From: CBDBBY01 sp965203215
Lineage (GTDB): Bacteria; Pseudomonadota; Alphaproteobacteria; Rhodobacterales; Rhodobacteraceae
DNA: 64,000 nt
Reading direction: 5' to 3'
Assembly: GCA_965203215.1 (NCBI GenBank)
Contig: CBDBBY010000001.1
Coordinates: 3,162,001-3,226,000, forward strand
Within the stretch, counting starts at the first letter, position 1. Each line of letters starts with the position of its first letter. A program made the translations under genes and the position numbers. This document shows, piece after piece, positions 18,032 to 26,090 of the stretch. The notes below the pieces were generated by a model. That model saw only the letters and a list, made by a program, of their open reading frames with translations. It did not search any database and was not told where the DNA came from.

Positions 18032-19303
18032 ATGCGTCATTTTCCGATCTATCTCGATATGAAGGGCAAGCTCGTCGTGCTGTCGGGCGCCGGACCGGTC
18101 GCCGTTCCGAAGCTGCGCTTGCTCCTGAAAACTTCCGCCCGGATCAAGGTCTTCGGATTCGATGCCGAGGAAAGCATCAGGAACTGGGCCGCCGAGGGCC
18201 GACTCGAATGGCTTGAGCGCGAACTTGAAGCGGAAGACTTGGAGGGCGCAACGCTTCTCTATTGCGCGAACGACGACGAGAAGAAAGACTCTGAAGCCGC
18301 CGCTCTCGGCGCGCGCGCGGGAACGCTCGTGAATGTCGTCGACAATCTGGAGGCCAGCGAATTCATCACCCCCGCAATCGTGGATCGCGATCCGGTCACC
18401 GTGGCGATCGGAACCGAGGGCTCGGCTCCAGTGCTGGCCAGAAAGATCAAGGCGGATGTGGAATCGCAGCTGCCCATCTCGCTGGGCGTTCTGGCGCGCG
18501 AAGGCCAAAAGTTCCGAACGGAAGCTTCGGCTTTGCGCCCGGGCCGCGAGCGGCGGGAATTCTGGTCCCGGTATTTTTCGGAAGCGGGCCCGAGAGCGCT
18601 GGCGTCGGGCGGGCGCGCAGCGGTCCAGAGCTGCCTTCACAGCCTGCTCCGCGAAATGAAGTCCTCGCCGCGGGAAAACGGCAAGGTCGCGTTCGTCGGA
18701 GTCGGTCCGGGCGATCCCGACCTGATGACGGTCAAGGCGCATCGATTCGTGGATAAAGCCGATGTCGTCGTCCATGACAGATCGGTTCCGAAGGAGATAC
18801 TGGAATTGGCGAGACGGGAAGCCGAATTCGTCGAAATCGGAGACGGCCATTCGGACTTGCGCATTTCAGAGTTCGGAGCCGGGCAATTGGTTGCCGAGCA
18901 CGCGCGCAAAGGCGCCTTGGTCGCTCGACTGGTCCTCGGAGATCTGGAAGAGCACGCCAATGTCGGGGTTGAAATGAAGACGGTCGCCGAGGCCGGACTC
19001 GATTGGGAAGCCGCAAAAGGAATGCCGTCCGTTTCGCCAGAGCATGTCGGCGTCGACTTTCCTGCGCATGAAACGCTTCCGTCCAGCCCCGGTCCGTTTG
19101 CAAGGGATCGACGAAACGGAATCGCCGCGTTCGCTGCAAATGGCGAACGAGCCGCCGCTGTTGCCGAGATCGGTCAAATTGAAGGCCGCCGCTTCGGACG
19201 AGCGACCTCGGCAACACCAGTGCTGAATCTTCGGCAGTCCAAGCTGGGAAACAAAATTTCAAGTGCCAGCGCATGGCGGCAAGCGCCGGAGTCGGCGGCA
19301 TGA
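18032..19303 (+). CDS. cysG: Siroheme synthase-like protein with degenerate methyltransferase half
   Basis: The N-terminal ~200 residues are a CysG-N/Met8p precorrin-2 dehydrogenase and ferrochelatase domain (MRHFPIYLDMKGKLVVLSGAG, a Rossmann Gly-rich start, and NVVDNLEASEFITPAIVDRD). The C-terminal part starts as a uroporphyrinogen III methyltransferase (VAFVGVGPGDPDLMTVKA). The SAM loop normally reading RLKGGDPFIFGRGGEE is replaced by RLVLGDLEEHANVGVE, and about 100 residues of the normal fold are missing before an unconserved tail. The methyltransferase activity is therefore probably lost and supplied by another SUMT. The start is supported by GGAGGG. The first gene of the sulfite reduction operon. 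Confidence 0.8.
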   Translation: MRHFPIYLDMKGKLVVLSGAGPVAVPKLRLLLKTSARIKVFGFDAEESIRNWAAEGRLEWLERELEAEDLEGATLLYCANDDEKKDSEAAALGARAGTLVNVVDNLEASEFITPAIVDRDPVTVAIGTEGSAPVLARKIKADVESQLPISLGVLAREGQKFRTEASALRPGRERREFWSRYFSEAGPRALASGGRAAVQSCLHSLLREMKSSPRENGKVAFVGVGPGDPDLMTVKAHRFVDKADVVVHDRSVPKEILELARREAEFVEIGDGHSDLRISEFGAGQLVAEHARKGALVARLVLGDLEEHANVGVEMKTVAEAGLDWEAAKGMPSVSPEHVGVDFPAHETLPSSPGPFARDRRNGIAAFAANGERAAAVAEIGQIEGRRFGRATSATPVLNLRQSKLGNKISSASAWRQAPESAA

Positions 19304-19602
19304 AAAGACGCTTCAGTCCGAAAATCATCACGTCGAACGACCTGATTCTGGGCGATGCGATTTATCTCGCGGAGGACGGAAGCTGGTCGCGCCGGTTCGA
19401 GGATGCTCGCGTATTCATGGAACCCGACGAAGCGGACGACGCGCTGGCGTTGGCCGACCAACGGCAGGATTTGCATGTCGGCGCGTATCTTGCGGATGCT
19501 GCGGAAGGTTCCGACGGTCTGCCTCGACCAGCGCATTTCCGCGAACGATTCCGGGCGACAGGGCCGAGCGTTTATTTCCACGGCAAACAGGCGGAGATCT
19601 GA
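19300..19602 (+). CDS. DUF2849 protein of the sulfite-reduction operon
   Basis: This 100-aa protein overlaps cysG by ATGA at 19300-19303; an upstream in-frame start at 19273 is possible. Its sequence (SNDLILGDAIYLAEDGSWSR) matches the small DUF2849 proteins encoded between cysG and cysI in Alphaproteobacteria. It is rich in acidic residues. Its role is unproven; the conserved place in the operon suggests an accessory to siroheme insertion or sulfite reductase. Confidence 0.82.
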   Translation: MKRRFSPKIITSNDLILGDAIYLAEDGSWSRRFEDARVFMEPDEADDALALADQRQDLHVGAYLADAAEGSDGLPRPAHFRERFRATGPSVYFHGKQAEI

Positions 19603-21270
19603 ATGTACCGCTACGACGAATTCGACGAGGCTTTCGTCAGATCCCGCGTCGCCGAGTTCCGCGGTCAGGTGGACCGCAGGATCGTCGGCGCGTTGACCGA
19701 AGACGAATTCAAGCCGCTGAGGCTGAAGAACGGCCTGTACCTTCAATTGCACGCATACATGCTTCGGGTGGCCATCCCCTACGGCACGATGGACAGCAGG
19801 CAGATGCGCCAGCTCGCGATGATCGCTGAAAAGTGGGACAAGGGGTTCGGCCACTTCACGACCAGACAGAATGTGCAGTTCAACTGGCCCAAGCTGGTCG
19901 ACGTGCCGGACATGCTCGGCGCGTTGGCCGATGTTTCGATGCATGCGATTCAGACGTCCGGCAATTGCATACGGAACGTGACTGCGGATCATTTCGCGGG
20001 GGCGGCGGCCGACGAAATCGAAGATCCCCGCCCGACGGCGGAGCTGCTTCGGCAGTGGTCCACGGACCATCCGGAATTCCAGTACCTTCCCCGCAAGTTC
20101 AAGATCGCCGTGACCGGATCGCCGAACGACAGGGCGGTTACGCGGGCCCACGACATCGGCCTGAGAATGACGCGAAACGCGAAAGGCGATGCCGGATACG
20201 AAGTGCTCATCGGAGGCGGGCTCGGCCGCACGCCGATGATCGGCAAAGTCGTGCGCGAGTTCCTGCCGAAAGAAGAATTGCTGCCTTACGTCGAAGCCAT
20301 CTTGCGCGTCTACAATCTGCAGGGCCGACGCGACAACAAATACAAGGCGCGCATCAAGATACTGGTGCACGAAACCGGGCTGGACGACTTGAAAGAGCAG
20401 ATAGAAACCGAGTTCGTCGCGCGCAAAGCGGCGTTTCCGGGCGTCGACCTTCAATTGCTCAGCCACCTGCAGGAGGCATTCGCTCCGCCGGAGTTCTCGA
20501 AAGATAGCCCTGCGCTCTACTACGAAGCCGTGCGCCGGAACCCCGAATTCAGGGTTTGGGCGGAAAGGAACGTGGCCCGGCACAAGAGGCCGCAATACGG
20601 AATAGTGAGCGTTTCGCTCAAGCCGGTCGGGGGCATTCCCGGAGACGCGACGTCGGACCAGATGCGCGTTTTGGCGGACATCGCGGAGAAGTACGGCCAC
20701 GACGAGCTTCGCGTGAGCCACGAGCAGAACATCATCATTCCGCACATCCACCGCTCGCACATTCCCGCGGCCTACCGGGAGCTTCGGGAGGCCGGCCTAG
20801 CCTCTCCGAACATCGGGCTGATCTCGGACATCATCGCGTGCCCGGGAATGGACTACTGCGCTCTGGCGACCGCGCGTTCAATTCCCATCGCGCAGGAGAT
20901 TTCGAACCGTTTCGCCGAATTGGGACTGGAAGAGGAAATCGGACCGCTCAAGATCAAGATTTCCGGATGCATCAACGCATGCGGACACCATCACGTGGGC
21001 CATATCGGCATTCTTGGCCTCGATCGCGCCGGAGTCGAGAATTACCAGGTGACGCTGGGAGGCGACGCGACCGAAACTGCCGCGTTGGGTGATCGGGCAG
21101 GACCAGGATTCTCGGCGGAAGCGCTCGTTCCCGCGATCGAGAGGCTGGTCGGGAAGTATCTCGAGATCCGCAGCACTCCGAAGGAATCGTTCATTGAAGC
21201 CTACCGTCGACTGGGAGCGGCTCCTTTCAAGGACGCGATGTACGAGGGCGATGCTCGCCATGCCGCATGA
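19603..21270 (+). CDS. cysI: Sulfite reductase hemoprotein subunit
   Basis: This 555-aa nitrite/sulfite reductase carries the siroheme-[4Fe-4S] active site for six-electron reduction of sulfite to sulfide. The two cluster motifs are present: CPGMDYC (Cx5C) near residues 412-418 and GCINACG (Cx3C) near 454-460. FGHFTTRQNVQFNW and NVTADHFAGA are the siroheme-binding segments of the two ferredoxin-like repeats. No CysJ flavoprotein is nearby, as is usual for ferredoxin- or DUF934-linked systems in Alphaproteobacteria. It starts right after DUF2849 and overlaps the DUF934 gene. Confidence 0.94.
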   Translation: MYRYDEFDEAFVRSRVAEFRGQVDRRIVGALTEDEFKPLRLKNGLYLQLHAYMLRVAIPYGTMDSRQMRQLAMIAEKWDKGFGHFTTRQNVQFNWPKLVDVPDMLGALADVSMHAIQTSGNCIRNVTADHFAGAAADEIEDPRPTAELLRQWSTDHPEFQYLPRKFKIAVTGSPNDRAVTRAHDIGLRMTRNAKGDAGYEVLIGGGLGRTPMIGKVVREFLPKEELLPYVEAILRVYNLQGRRDNKYKARIKILVHETGLDDLKEQIETEFVARKAAFPGVDLQLLSHLQEAFAPPEFSKDSPALYYEAVRRNPEFRVWAERNVARHKRPQYGIVSVSLKPVGGIPGDATSDQMRVLADIAEKYGHDELRVSHEQNIIIPHIHRSHIPAAYRELREAGLASPNIGLISDIIACPGMDYCALATARSIPIAQEISNRFAELGLEEEIGPLKIKISGCINACGHHHVGHIGILGLDRAGVENYQVTLGGDATETAALGDRAGPGFSAEALVPAIERLVGKYLEIRSTPKESFIEAYRRLGAAPFKDAMYEGDARHAA

Positions 21271-21718
21271 ACAGCCGGAATCGAGCAGCCCGGATTCGGT
21301 GATCGTGTGCGACGACGGGTTTCGGAGCGACGAGTTCAGTCCGGAGCAATTCAAATCCTTGGAAGATTTGAAATCAAGCTCAAAAATTCCTGCCCATCTC
21401 GATCTCGACAACGACGAGGACCCTGCCTCCGTGAAGGATTATCTTGGAGTTCTTGAGGTCATCCGCATCCCGTTTCCGAATTTCACCGACGGGCGAGGGT
21501 TCAGCTTGGCATCGCGACTTCGGCAGATGGGGTACGAGGGACGATTGCGCGCCTGCGGCCATGTGATCGCGGACCAGTATCCGCAGGCCCGGCGCAGCGG
21601 CTTCGACGAGGTCGAGATCAGCGCCGACCTGGCGCGTCGCCAGCCTGAGCATCAATGGAAATTGCCGGCAAACTGGCGCGCCGCCAGCTACCAGCGGAGA
21701 ATTCTCAACACAAATTGA
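21251..21718 (+). CDS. DUF934 protein, sulfite reduction accessory
   Basis: This 155-aa DUF934 protein (COG3749) is encoded in the normal place after cysI. The characteristic core is IRIPFPNFTDGRGFSLASRLRQMGY followed by GHVIADQYPQARRSGFDEVEI. ATG at 21251 has GAGG just upstream and overlaps cysI by 20 bases; ATG at 21260 is an alternative. In related genomes cysH (PAPS/APS reductase) usually follows; here the operon ends and accessory DNA begins, so cysH may have been displaced. Confidence 0.86.
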   Translation: MLAMPHEQPESSSPDSVIVCDDGFRSDEFSPEQFKSLEDLKSSSKIPAHLDLDNDEDPASVKDYLGVLEVIRIPFPNFTDGRGFSLASRLRQMGYEGRLRACGHVIADQYPQARRSGFDEVEISADLARRQPEHQWKLPANWRAASYQRRILNTN

Positions 21719-21812
21719 GGTGTTCGGCTTCGAATGGAAGCTGAATTCCAGTGCTCCACATTCAATTGTTTGGCCCTTTGCTCTCTGGAGAACCCGGGGC
21801 TGTTCTGTGTTC

Positions 21813-22427
21813 TCAGCGATCCTTTCGAGCGATACTCCGAACCAGTTCAATCAATTGTTCGAATTCATGTCCGTCCGCCGCTCGCAGCGCAGCGATATAC
21901 TTGGCGCGATGACCGCCGCCGACGTTCAATGACCCGCCGCCGGACCAATCAAGATAAGTGCCCGGGTCGATCTTGGCCAAGAACGCATCCGCGATAATTC
22001 GTGCCCAACGTCCGTTGCCGTCGACGAAGGGGTGGATCCTTGCCAGCTTGTGATGCAGTCGAGCTGTGGCTTCCAGCGGGTCGTAGGTGTCGTTATCGCG
22101 CCAGTATCGGGCGTCGTCGAGGCAGTTGCGCATCTCGGTCGATATATGCCAAACCGGCACGCCGATGTTTTTCTCGGTCAAGCGATACGCGCCCGCCCAT
22201 TCCCAGACATTGCCGAACAGGCGCTTATGAACTTCCCGGACAGTTTCGGCGGTTAGGGTGTCGAAGGATTTCGGACGCCGTTCCAGCCAGATAAGCCCCT
22301 GTTCGATGTTGGCTTCTTCCAGCTCGTTGAGTTCGCCCCGATTGGTGATGTGCTTGGCCTTCAAACCAAGCAGTTCGTCAGGTGCAAGAGGCGTCGCGCC
22401 GGCGGACTCGTGCAGCCTCAAGTTCAA
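21813..22427 (-). CDS. Fic-domain mobile mystery protein B
   Basis: This 204-aa Fic/DOC-family protein has the complete catalytic loop HPFVDGNGR at residues 132-140, so AMP or another nucleotide monophosphate transfer to a target protein is expected. The N-terminus (SAGATPLAPDELLGL, ITNRGELNELEEANI) matches the family called mobile mystery protein B, always paired with protein A. A TTG start at 22425-22427 overlaps the stop of the upstream gene (TTGA), implying translational coupling. It is probably kept in check by its partner, in a toxin-antitoxin-like arrangement, but this is not proven from sequence. Confidence 0.88.
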   Translation of the reverse strand: MNLRLHESAGATPLAPDELLGLKAKHITNRGELNELEEANIEQGLIWLERRPKSFDTLTAETVREVHKRLFGNVWEWAGAYRLTEKNIGVPVWHISTEMRNCLDDARYWRDNDTYDPLEATARLHHKLARIHPFVDGNGRWARIIADAFLAKIDPGTYLDWSGGGSLNVGGGHRAKYIAALRAADGHEFEQLIELVRSIARKDR

Positions 22428-22885
22428 TTCCAGAAGTTTCTTGGCATCTCGCGCATCATATCAGCCGCCAGCTCCTCGATCATCTCTTCCTCAGTGCGCA
22501 GACCGTCGGTCTGTTCCTCCAAAGCCATTTGCGCGCGGGTGCGTTGAACGATGCGCTTGGCCTTCTTGCGAGCCTGGGTTTTGACAATATCCTCAACCGG
22601 GCCTTCAAGTGGGACAATTGCGTAAACGAGCTTTCCGCCCATCGCCTTCGCCATCTTGTCGAGCTGGTTAAGAGAAATGGATCCCGAACATTCATTTTGA
22701 ATGGACCTATAGGCGCTATTGCGAGTAATGCCCAAAAGCTTGGCCAAGGTTGGCGTGTTCATGCCTATCGCTTCTTGAAAGGCCGCAATCCAACCTCCCA
22801 ATGGCTTTGATAGAGCATCGGCAGCCTCGGACGCCTGATCGACCTTGTTTTTGGCCTGTCTCTGTTTCACGCGTTCGACGTACAT
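22424..22885 (-). CDS. HTH mobile mystery protein A
   Basis: This 153-aa protein has a central XRE-type helix-turn-helix (IGMNTPTLAKLLGITRNSAYRSIQ) followed by a segment (SISLNQLDKMAKAMGGKLVYAIVP) typical of the partner of mobile mystery protein B. A basic, helical C-terminal third (KKAKRIVQRTRAQMALEEQ) may contact the Fic partner. It overlaps the Fic gene by four bases. It likely represses its own promoter, where repeats are visible at 22962-23003. Confidence 0.88.
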   Translation of the reverse strand: MYVERVKQRQAKNKVDQASEAADALSKPLGGWIAAFQEAIGMNTPTLAKLLGITRNSAYRSIQNECSGSISLNQLDKMAKAMGGKLVYAIVPLEGPVEDIVKTQARKKAKRIVQRTRAQMALEEQTDGLRTEEEMIEELAADMMREMPRNFWN

Positions 22886-22899
22886 TTGATTGCCTTCAG

Positions 22900-23040
22900 G
22901 ATCGTGCAGTGACTTCTTGCCATATTACAATACGGCAAGAATATATAAAATGAAATACCAAGATATTGCAATTTTATCTTTTTACAATGCAGTGATATTG
23001 CAAATTTTCAATCACTGCCATATGTAGACATTGCAGATTA
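22900..23040 (-). promoter_or_regulatory. AT-rich promoter with operator-like repeats for the mystery protein pair
   Basis: GATATTGCAA occurs as a direct repeat at 22962-22971 and 22994-23003, 32 bases apart. Related ATTACAATA and TTACAATGC sequences occur at 22924-22932 and 22982-22990. The spacing of about three helical turns and the position just upstream of the HTH gene suggest an autoregulatory operator. Confidence 0.5.
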
Positions 23041-23339
23041 TCCTTGACCTCACTTGCGCCCGCGGCGGCGCCGTTCTAGAGAGAACCTTCCTCAGTTGGA
23101 AACATGGCCAGCCGTCTTCTCATGTGCCATTCGGCGAAGCAGGCGATCATGCACAGGAAGACGGGCGCGCGGAAGCGGGCTTCCCTATCTCGTTCACGCC
23201 AAGCATCCCCGCCCCGCTCTTCCGAATCACCGAAAGAGCATTTGAACATCCATCGAAAGGGATCAGCCTTGAGTGCCAGTCATGCCCAATAGGGGCATGT
23301 TTGCATGCCGATCCACTCCGGGCGGTTCGCCTAGGTCAT

Positions 23340-23633
23340 CGCCGACCTGAAGCCGCATCGCAACCGGTCCGAAGCCATCGCGGCTTGCATCCGCTACTAC
23401 AAGGCCAACGCGGACCGAATGCGCTACGACCTCTACCGGAAGCACGGACTGCCGGTCGGATCCGGCATCGTGAAAGCGCCTGCAAGCGCATCGTCGGAAA
23501 CCGATGCAAAAAGTCGGGTTGCCGTTGGTCGAAAGTCGGCGCAAACGCCGTGCTCGCCATCAGATGCTGTTTCGAAAACATGCGTTGGTCCGACTTCCTC
23601 GAATGGAGGGCTTGCCGCGCCGCCGTCGCATAA
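23340..23633 (+). pseudogene. C-terminal remnant of an ISKra4-type transposase, frameshifted
   Basis: Translation gives IRYYKANADRMRYDLYRKHG then LPVGSGIV in one frame. After a shift near 23465 it gives ESACKRIVGNRCKKSGCRW, then NAVLAIRCCFENMRW in the next. This is the conserved end of ISKra4-family transposases, where the pattern is YxxGLPVGSGxVExxCKxxVxxRxKxSGMRW. Only about 95 codons remain. The stretch from 23041 to 23339 contains no readable transposase. Confidence 0.75.
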
Positions 23634-23657
23634 CCAAAAAATAGGAATGCACCCATC

Positions 23658-24572
23658 TTAGTATGTGGTTATAAAAGTTCTTCCAAGGTGGCTTTCGCAA
23701 ATCTTACAAATCCTGAATGCCGAAAACAAGTGAGTCGCCGCATGAAAAACTGACAAACTCAAATCTTGGGTTGTGGGGTCGTCTTCCAATTCCTCAATCA
23801 GCAATCCCCTTTCAACAAGATCTGTTTGCGATAAGTGGCGGTCGTAGCTAATGAAATTTGAATTATTCGAAATCCAGTCGGAGATTCCACCAGCTAATTC
23901 TGCTTTCTCTGGTTTTCCTTCAAACATGTAGTCCAGCAACCAAGCACTCACTAGTTGCTTCGACAAATCAATGGCTTTGCGACACGTCTCGATTAAACCC
24001 GGTTCGAATTGGGAAATATGCTGCGACCAAATTGTGCTATTCGCTTGATCCCTAATTTCCTTTTCAATCATCAGATGCTGCTCCAATATTGCCTGTGCTG
24101 ACACCAATCTTGGACCGAGGGGCGTAGTCAGCGGAATCTTTGGGTTCGTCGGACCAAGAAATGAATGCTTCCCCATGACAATTTTGTTTGCAGAGCATGC
24201 AATCATAGTTGCGGCGGACTTGGCAAAATTTGGTACAATGACTCTGATGTCCCTAAAGCGGGATCGGAGGTATCGGACAATTTCCTCAGCTGCTGCGGGC
24301 GACCCGCCAGGGCTGTGAAGTATAACGTCCAGATCCGGGCCGCTAAGGTCCGATGTTACTTCCATAATCGCACGAATGTCTTGATCGGCAATTGCGATTT
24401 TAGCGGGAGGCGAGTCGTCGCGTTGAAGCCATGAAGATGCATAAAGAATGGTGTCTCGCCCTGTATAATTGCTAAGACTCTGCAAGTAATCTCGGCGTAT
24501 CTGATCATACGATTCTCTATTTGATGGCGATTCACTAGAAAGTTCCGCGAGTATTTCGCTCCACAAAGGCAT
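23658..24572 (-). CDS. Clp-fold serine protease of the SDH/SppA-like group
   Basis: This 304-aa protein matches serine-dehydrogenase-type proteinases of the ClpP/crotonase fold. HSPGGS is at residues 86-91, probable nucleophile S119 lies in FAKSAATMIACSANKI, and the following strand ends in LGPTNPKI (usual LGPIDPQ). There is no signal peptide or membrane anchor, so it should act in the cytoplasm, unlike SppA. It starts three bases after the stop of a 63-codon gene, so both are one transcript. The AT-rich composition and neighbours suggest an accessory, possibly defence-related, role. Confidence 0.8.
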   Translation of the reverse strand: MPLWSEILAELSSESPSNRESYDQIRRDYLQSLSNYTGRDTILYASSWLQRDDSPPAKIAIADQDIRAIMEVTSDLSGPDLDVILHSPGGSPAAAEEIVRYLRSRFRDIRVIVPNFAKSAATMIACSANKIVMGKHSFLGPTNPKIPLTTPLGPRLVSAQAILEQHLMIEKEIRDQANSTIWSQHISQFEPGLIETCRKAIDLSKQLVSAWLLDYMFEGKPEKAELAGGISDWISNNSNFISYDRHLSQTDLVERGLLIEELEDDPTTQDLSLSVFHAATHLFSAFRICKICESHLGRTFITTY

Positions 24573-24575
24573 GCA

Positions 24576-24767
24576 TCAAAGTCCTTGTGCAAAGTTTGAA
24601 TATTTTTTCGTTTGATCTGTTCTCCAACCTTGGTGAACATTCAATACCTCTCGAGTACTTGGGCGATTTAAGAACTCTATTTCTTCTTCGGTTAGTTCAG
24701 GCATGTTCAGAAGGCCGGCTTTTTCATCCTTATCGGGCGAGGAAGCAGAATTTCGATCTTTGTTCAT
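24576..24767 (-). CDS. Small acidic protein upstream of the Clp-fold protease
   Basis: This 63-aa protein is not a family I recognise. The N-terminal 20 residues are polar and probably disordered; a helix follows (MPELTEEEIEFLNRPSTRE). It ends three bases before the protease start on the same strand, so it is likely an adaptor, substrate or regulator of that protease. Other frames here do not code for anything better. Confidence 0.6.
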   Translation of the reverse strand: MNKDRNSASSPDKDEKAGLLNMPELTEEEIEFLNRPSTREVLNVHQGWRTDQTKKYSNFAQGL

Positions 24768-24988
24768 GACTTGCGCCCTTCCTAGACACGATTGTTAAAG
24801 AGATCTAACTATCATTGGAATTATATGCACGAATGCAAGCGATTGGCGAGAGGAAATTTCCCGGTTCCGGTTTTGATCAACTTGCCCTATGATCGGCCTT
24901 GTGCTGTCCGATGTCTGCGAACAGGACGAAATTTTTGAGCAATGGGTGTTCGCCGAAATCGAATCTTCCCCGAAAAAGGAATTCGACA

Positions 24989-25726
24989 ATGAAAGAAATC
25001 AGGAAAATTCATTTGCCCGAAGCAGTGAAATTTACAGAAATCGATATCGGAACAAAGAGGCAATGGCTTCTGCGTGACTGGCTGCCATGCGGCCGCTTAA
25101 CTGCGCTTTTCGGCAAAAGCGGAGTCGGGAAGTCGACGCTTGCGTTGAGACTCGCCGCCTGCTTGGCGTCGGCGAACCATGGAGACCCGAAGCGGCAATT
25201 TTTCTGCATTGGGTGTCAGGCGCGGCAGCCTGTCGTGTTCGTCTCTTGGAGTGATGAACTATCCGAGCACCGTCGCAGGATAAATCGTATGGAAAAACAC
25301 GGGAATTTAGACGCATACTTTTCGGATGATTGCCCGTTGCGTATGTTCAAGCAGAGTGCCACAAGCCCGCTGTTTCGTGACGGCAAAATCACGGCGGTTG
25401 GCGGACGCATTCTCGCGTATTCAACGAAACTCAAAGCCCGTCTACTCGTTCTTGACTCGGCAGCCGCCGCCTTCCGAGGCCGAAGCAAGCTTCTTCCCGC
25501 ATGTTACGAGCTGGAAGGCTGGGCGGAAGCTAACGATTGTGCGGTCATGATCTTGGACAGTTCGGTCGATGATTGGGCATGCGAACAATTCCGGGCGATT
25601 TGGCGGCTTTCAAAATCGGACGGCGGAACGAAGCTTGAATGCGTGAAATCCAGCTATGGGCCGCCGCAAGAACCGTTGACGCTGAGCGGCAATGATCCGG
25701 CAGCATGGCAGACGGAGCCGCAATGA
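24989..25726 (+). CDS. RepA-like AAA ATPase (AAA_25 type)
   Basis: This 245-aa RecA-fold ATPase has Walker A FGKSGVGKST at residues 41-50 and a Walker-B-like ARLLVLDSAAAAF near 155. It resembles the hexameric ATPases (RepA/AAA_25) of plasmids, phages and integrated elements. ATG at 24989 has AAGGA nine bases upstream; an in-frame start at 24899 would add a non-conserved leader. It is shorter than usual (often 300-400 aa), so the C-terminus may be lost. It is divergent from the small gene and protease pair. A 32-codon open frame (25723-25821) overlaps its stop and may be a truncated downstream gene. Confidence 0.7.
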   Translation: MKEIRKIHLPEAVKFTEIDIGTKRQWLLRDWLPCGRLTALFGKSGVGKSTLALRLAACLASANHGDPKRQFFCIGCQARQPVVFVSWSDELSEHRRRINRMEKHGNLDAYFSDDCPLRMFKQSATSPLFRDGKITAVGGRILAYSTKLKARLLVLDSAAAAFRGRSKLLPACYELEGWAEANDCAVMILDSSVDDWACEQFRAIWRLSKSDGGTKLECVKSSYGPPQEPLTLSGNDPAAWQTEPQ

Positions 25727-25999
25727 CCGCCGAATTCGAAAAATGTTCAAACCGTTGTCTCGGCCTGTCGCGCTACGCGTTCCGCGCGACCGCGGCGAAG
25801 AAGCACTCCTCAATGCAGTAAAAAAGCAGCCATTCGGTGTCGTGAACTCGTCCTCGGTGGGCAGGCACTTGGTCGAACCGTTTGACGTTGTCAGGGATTT
25901 TCTTCGGACCTTCGTCCTGCCCAAGCTTTGAGAGAACCTTGAATCAGCTGGTCGCCGCCGGCCGTTCCTGCCATGTGCTGCGCTTGGAAACATATGCCT
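25727..25999. other. Gap between the RepA-like ATPase and the AbiE locus
   Basis: I see no supported gene here beyond the 32-codon frame that overlaps the ATPase stop. Minus-strand reading near 25800-25930 looks protein-like in short pieces but belongs to no family I can name; it may be IS debris. Confidence 0.4.
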
Positions 26000-26022
26000 A
26001 ACTCCGCGATATATGCGGAGTT
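26000..26022 (+). promoter_or_regulatory. 23-bp palindrome upstream of abiEi, probable operator
   Basis: AACTCCGC (26000-26007) and GCGGAGTT (26015-26022) are a perfect 8-bp inverted repeat with a 7-base spacer. AbiEi antitoxins are known to bind inverted repeats in their own promoter, and this sits 69 bases upstream of the abiEi start. Confidence 0.6.
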
Positions 26023-26090
26023 GGCTATATTGAACTTGCTCCCGCGGGGCATCATAATGCAAATCCGGCTGGAAGGGCGCACTTGGCAAT

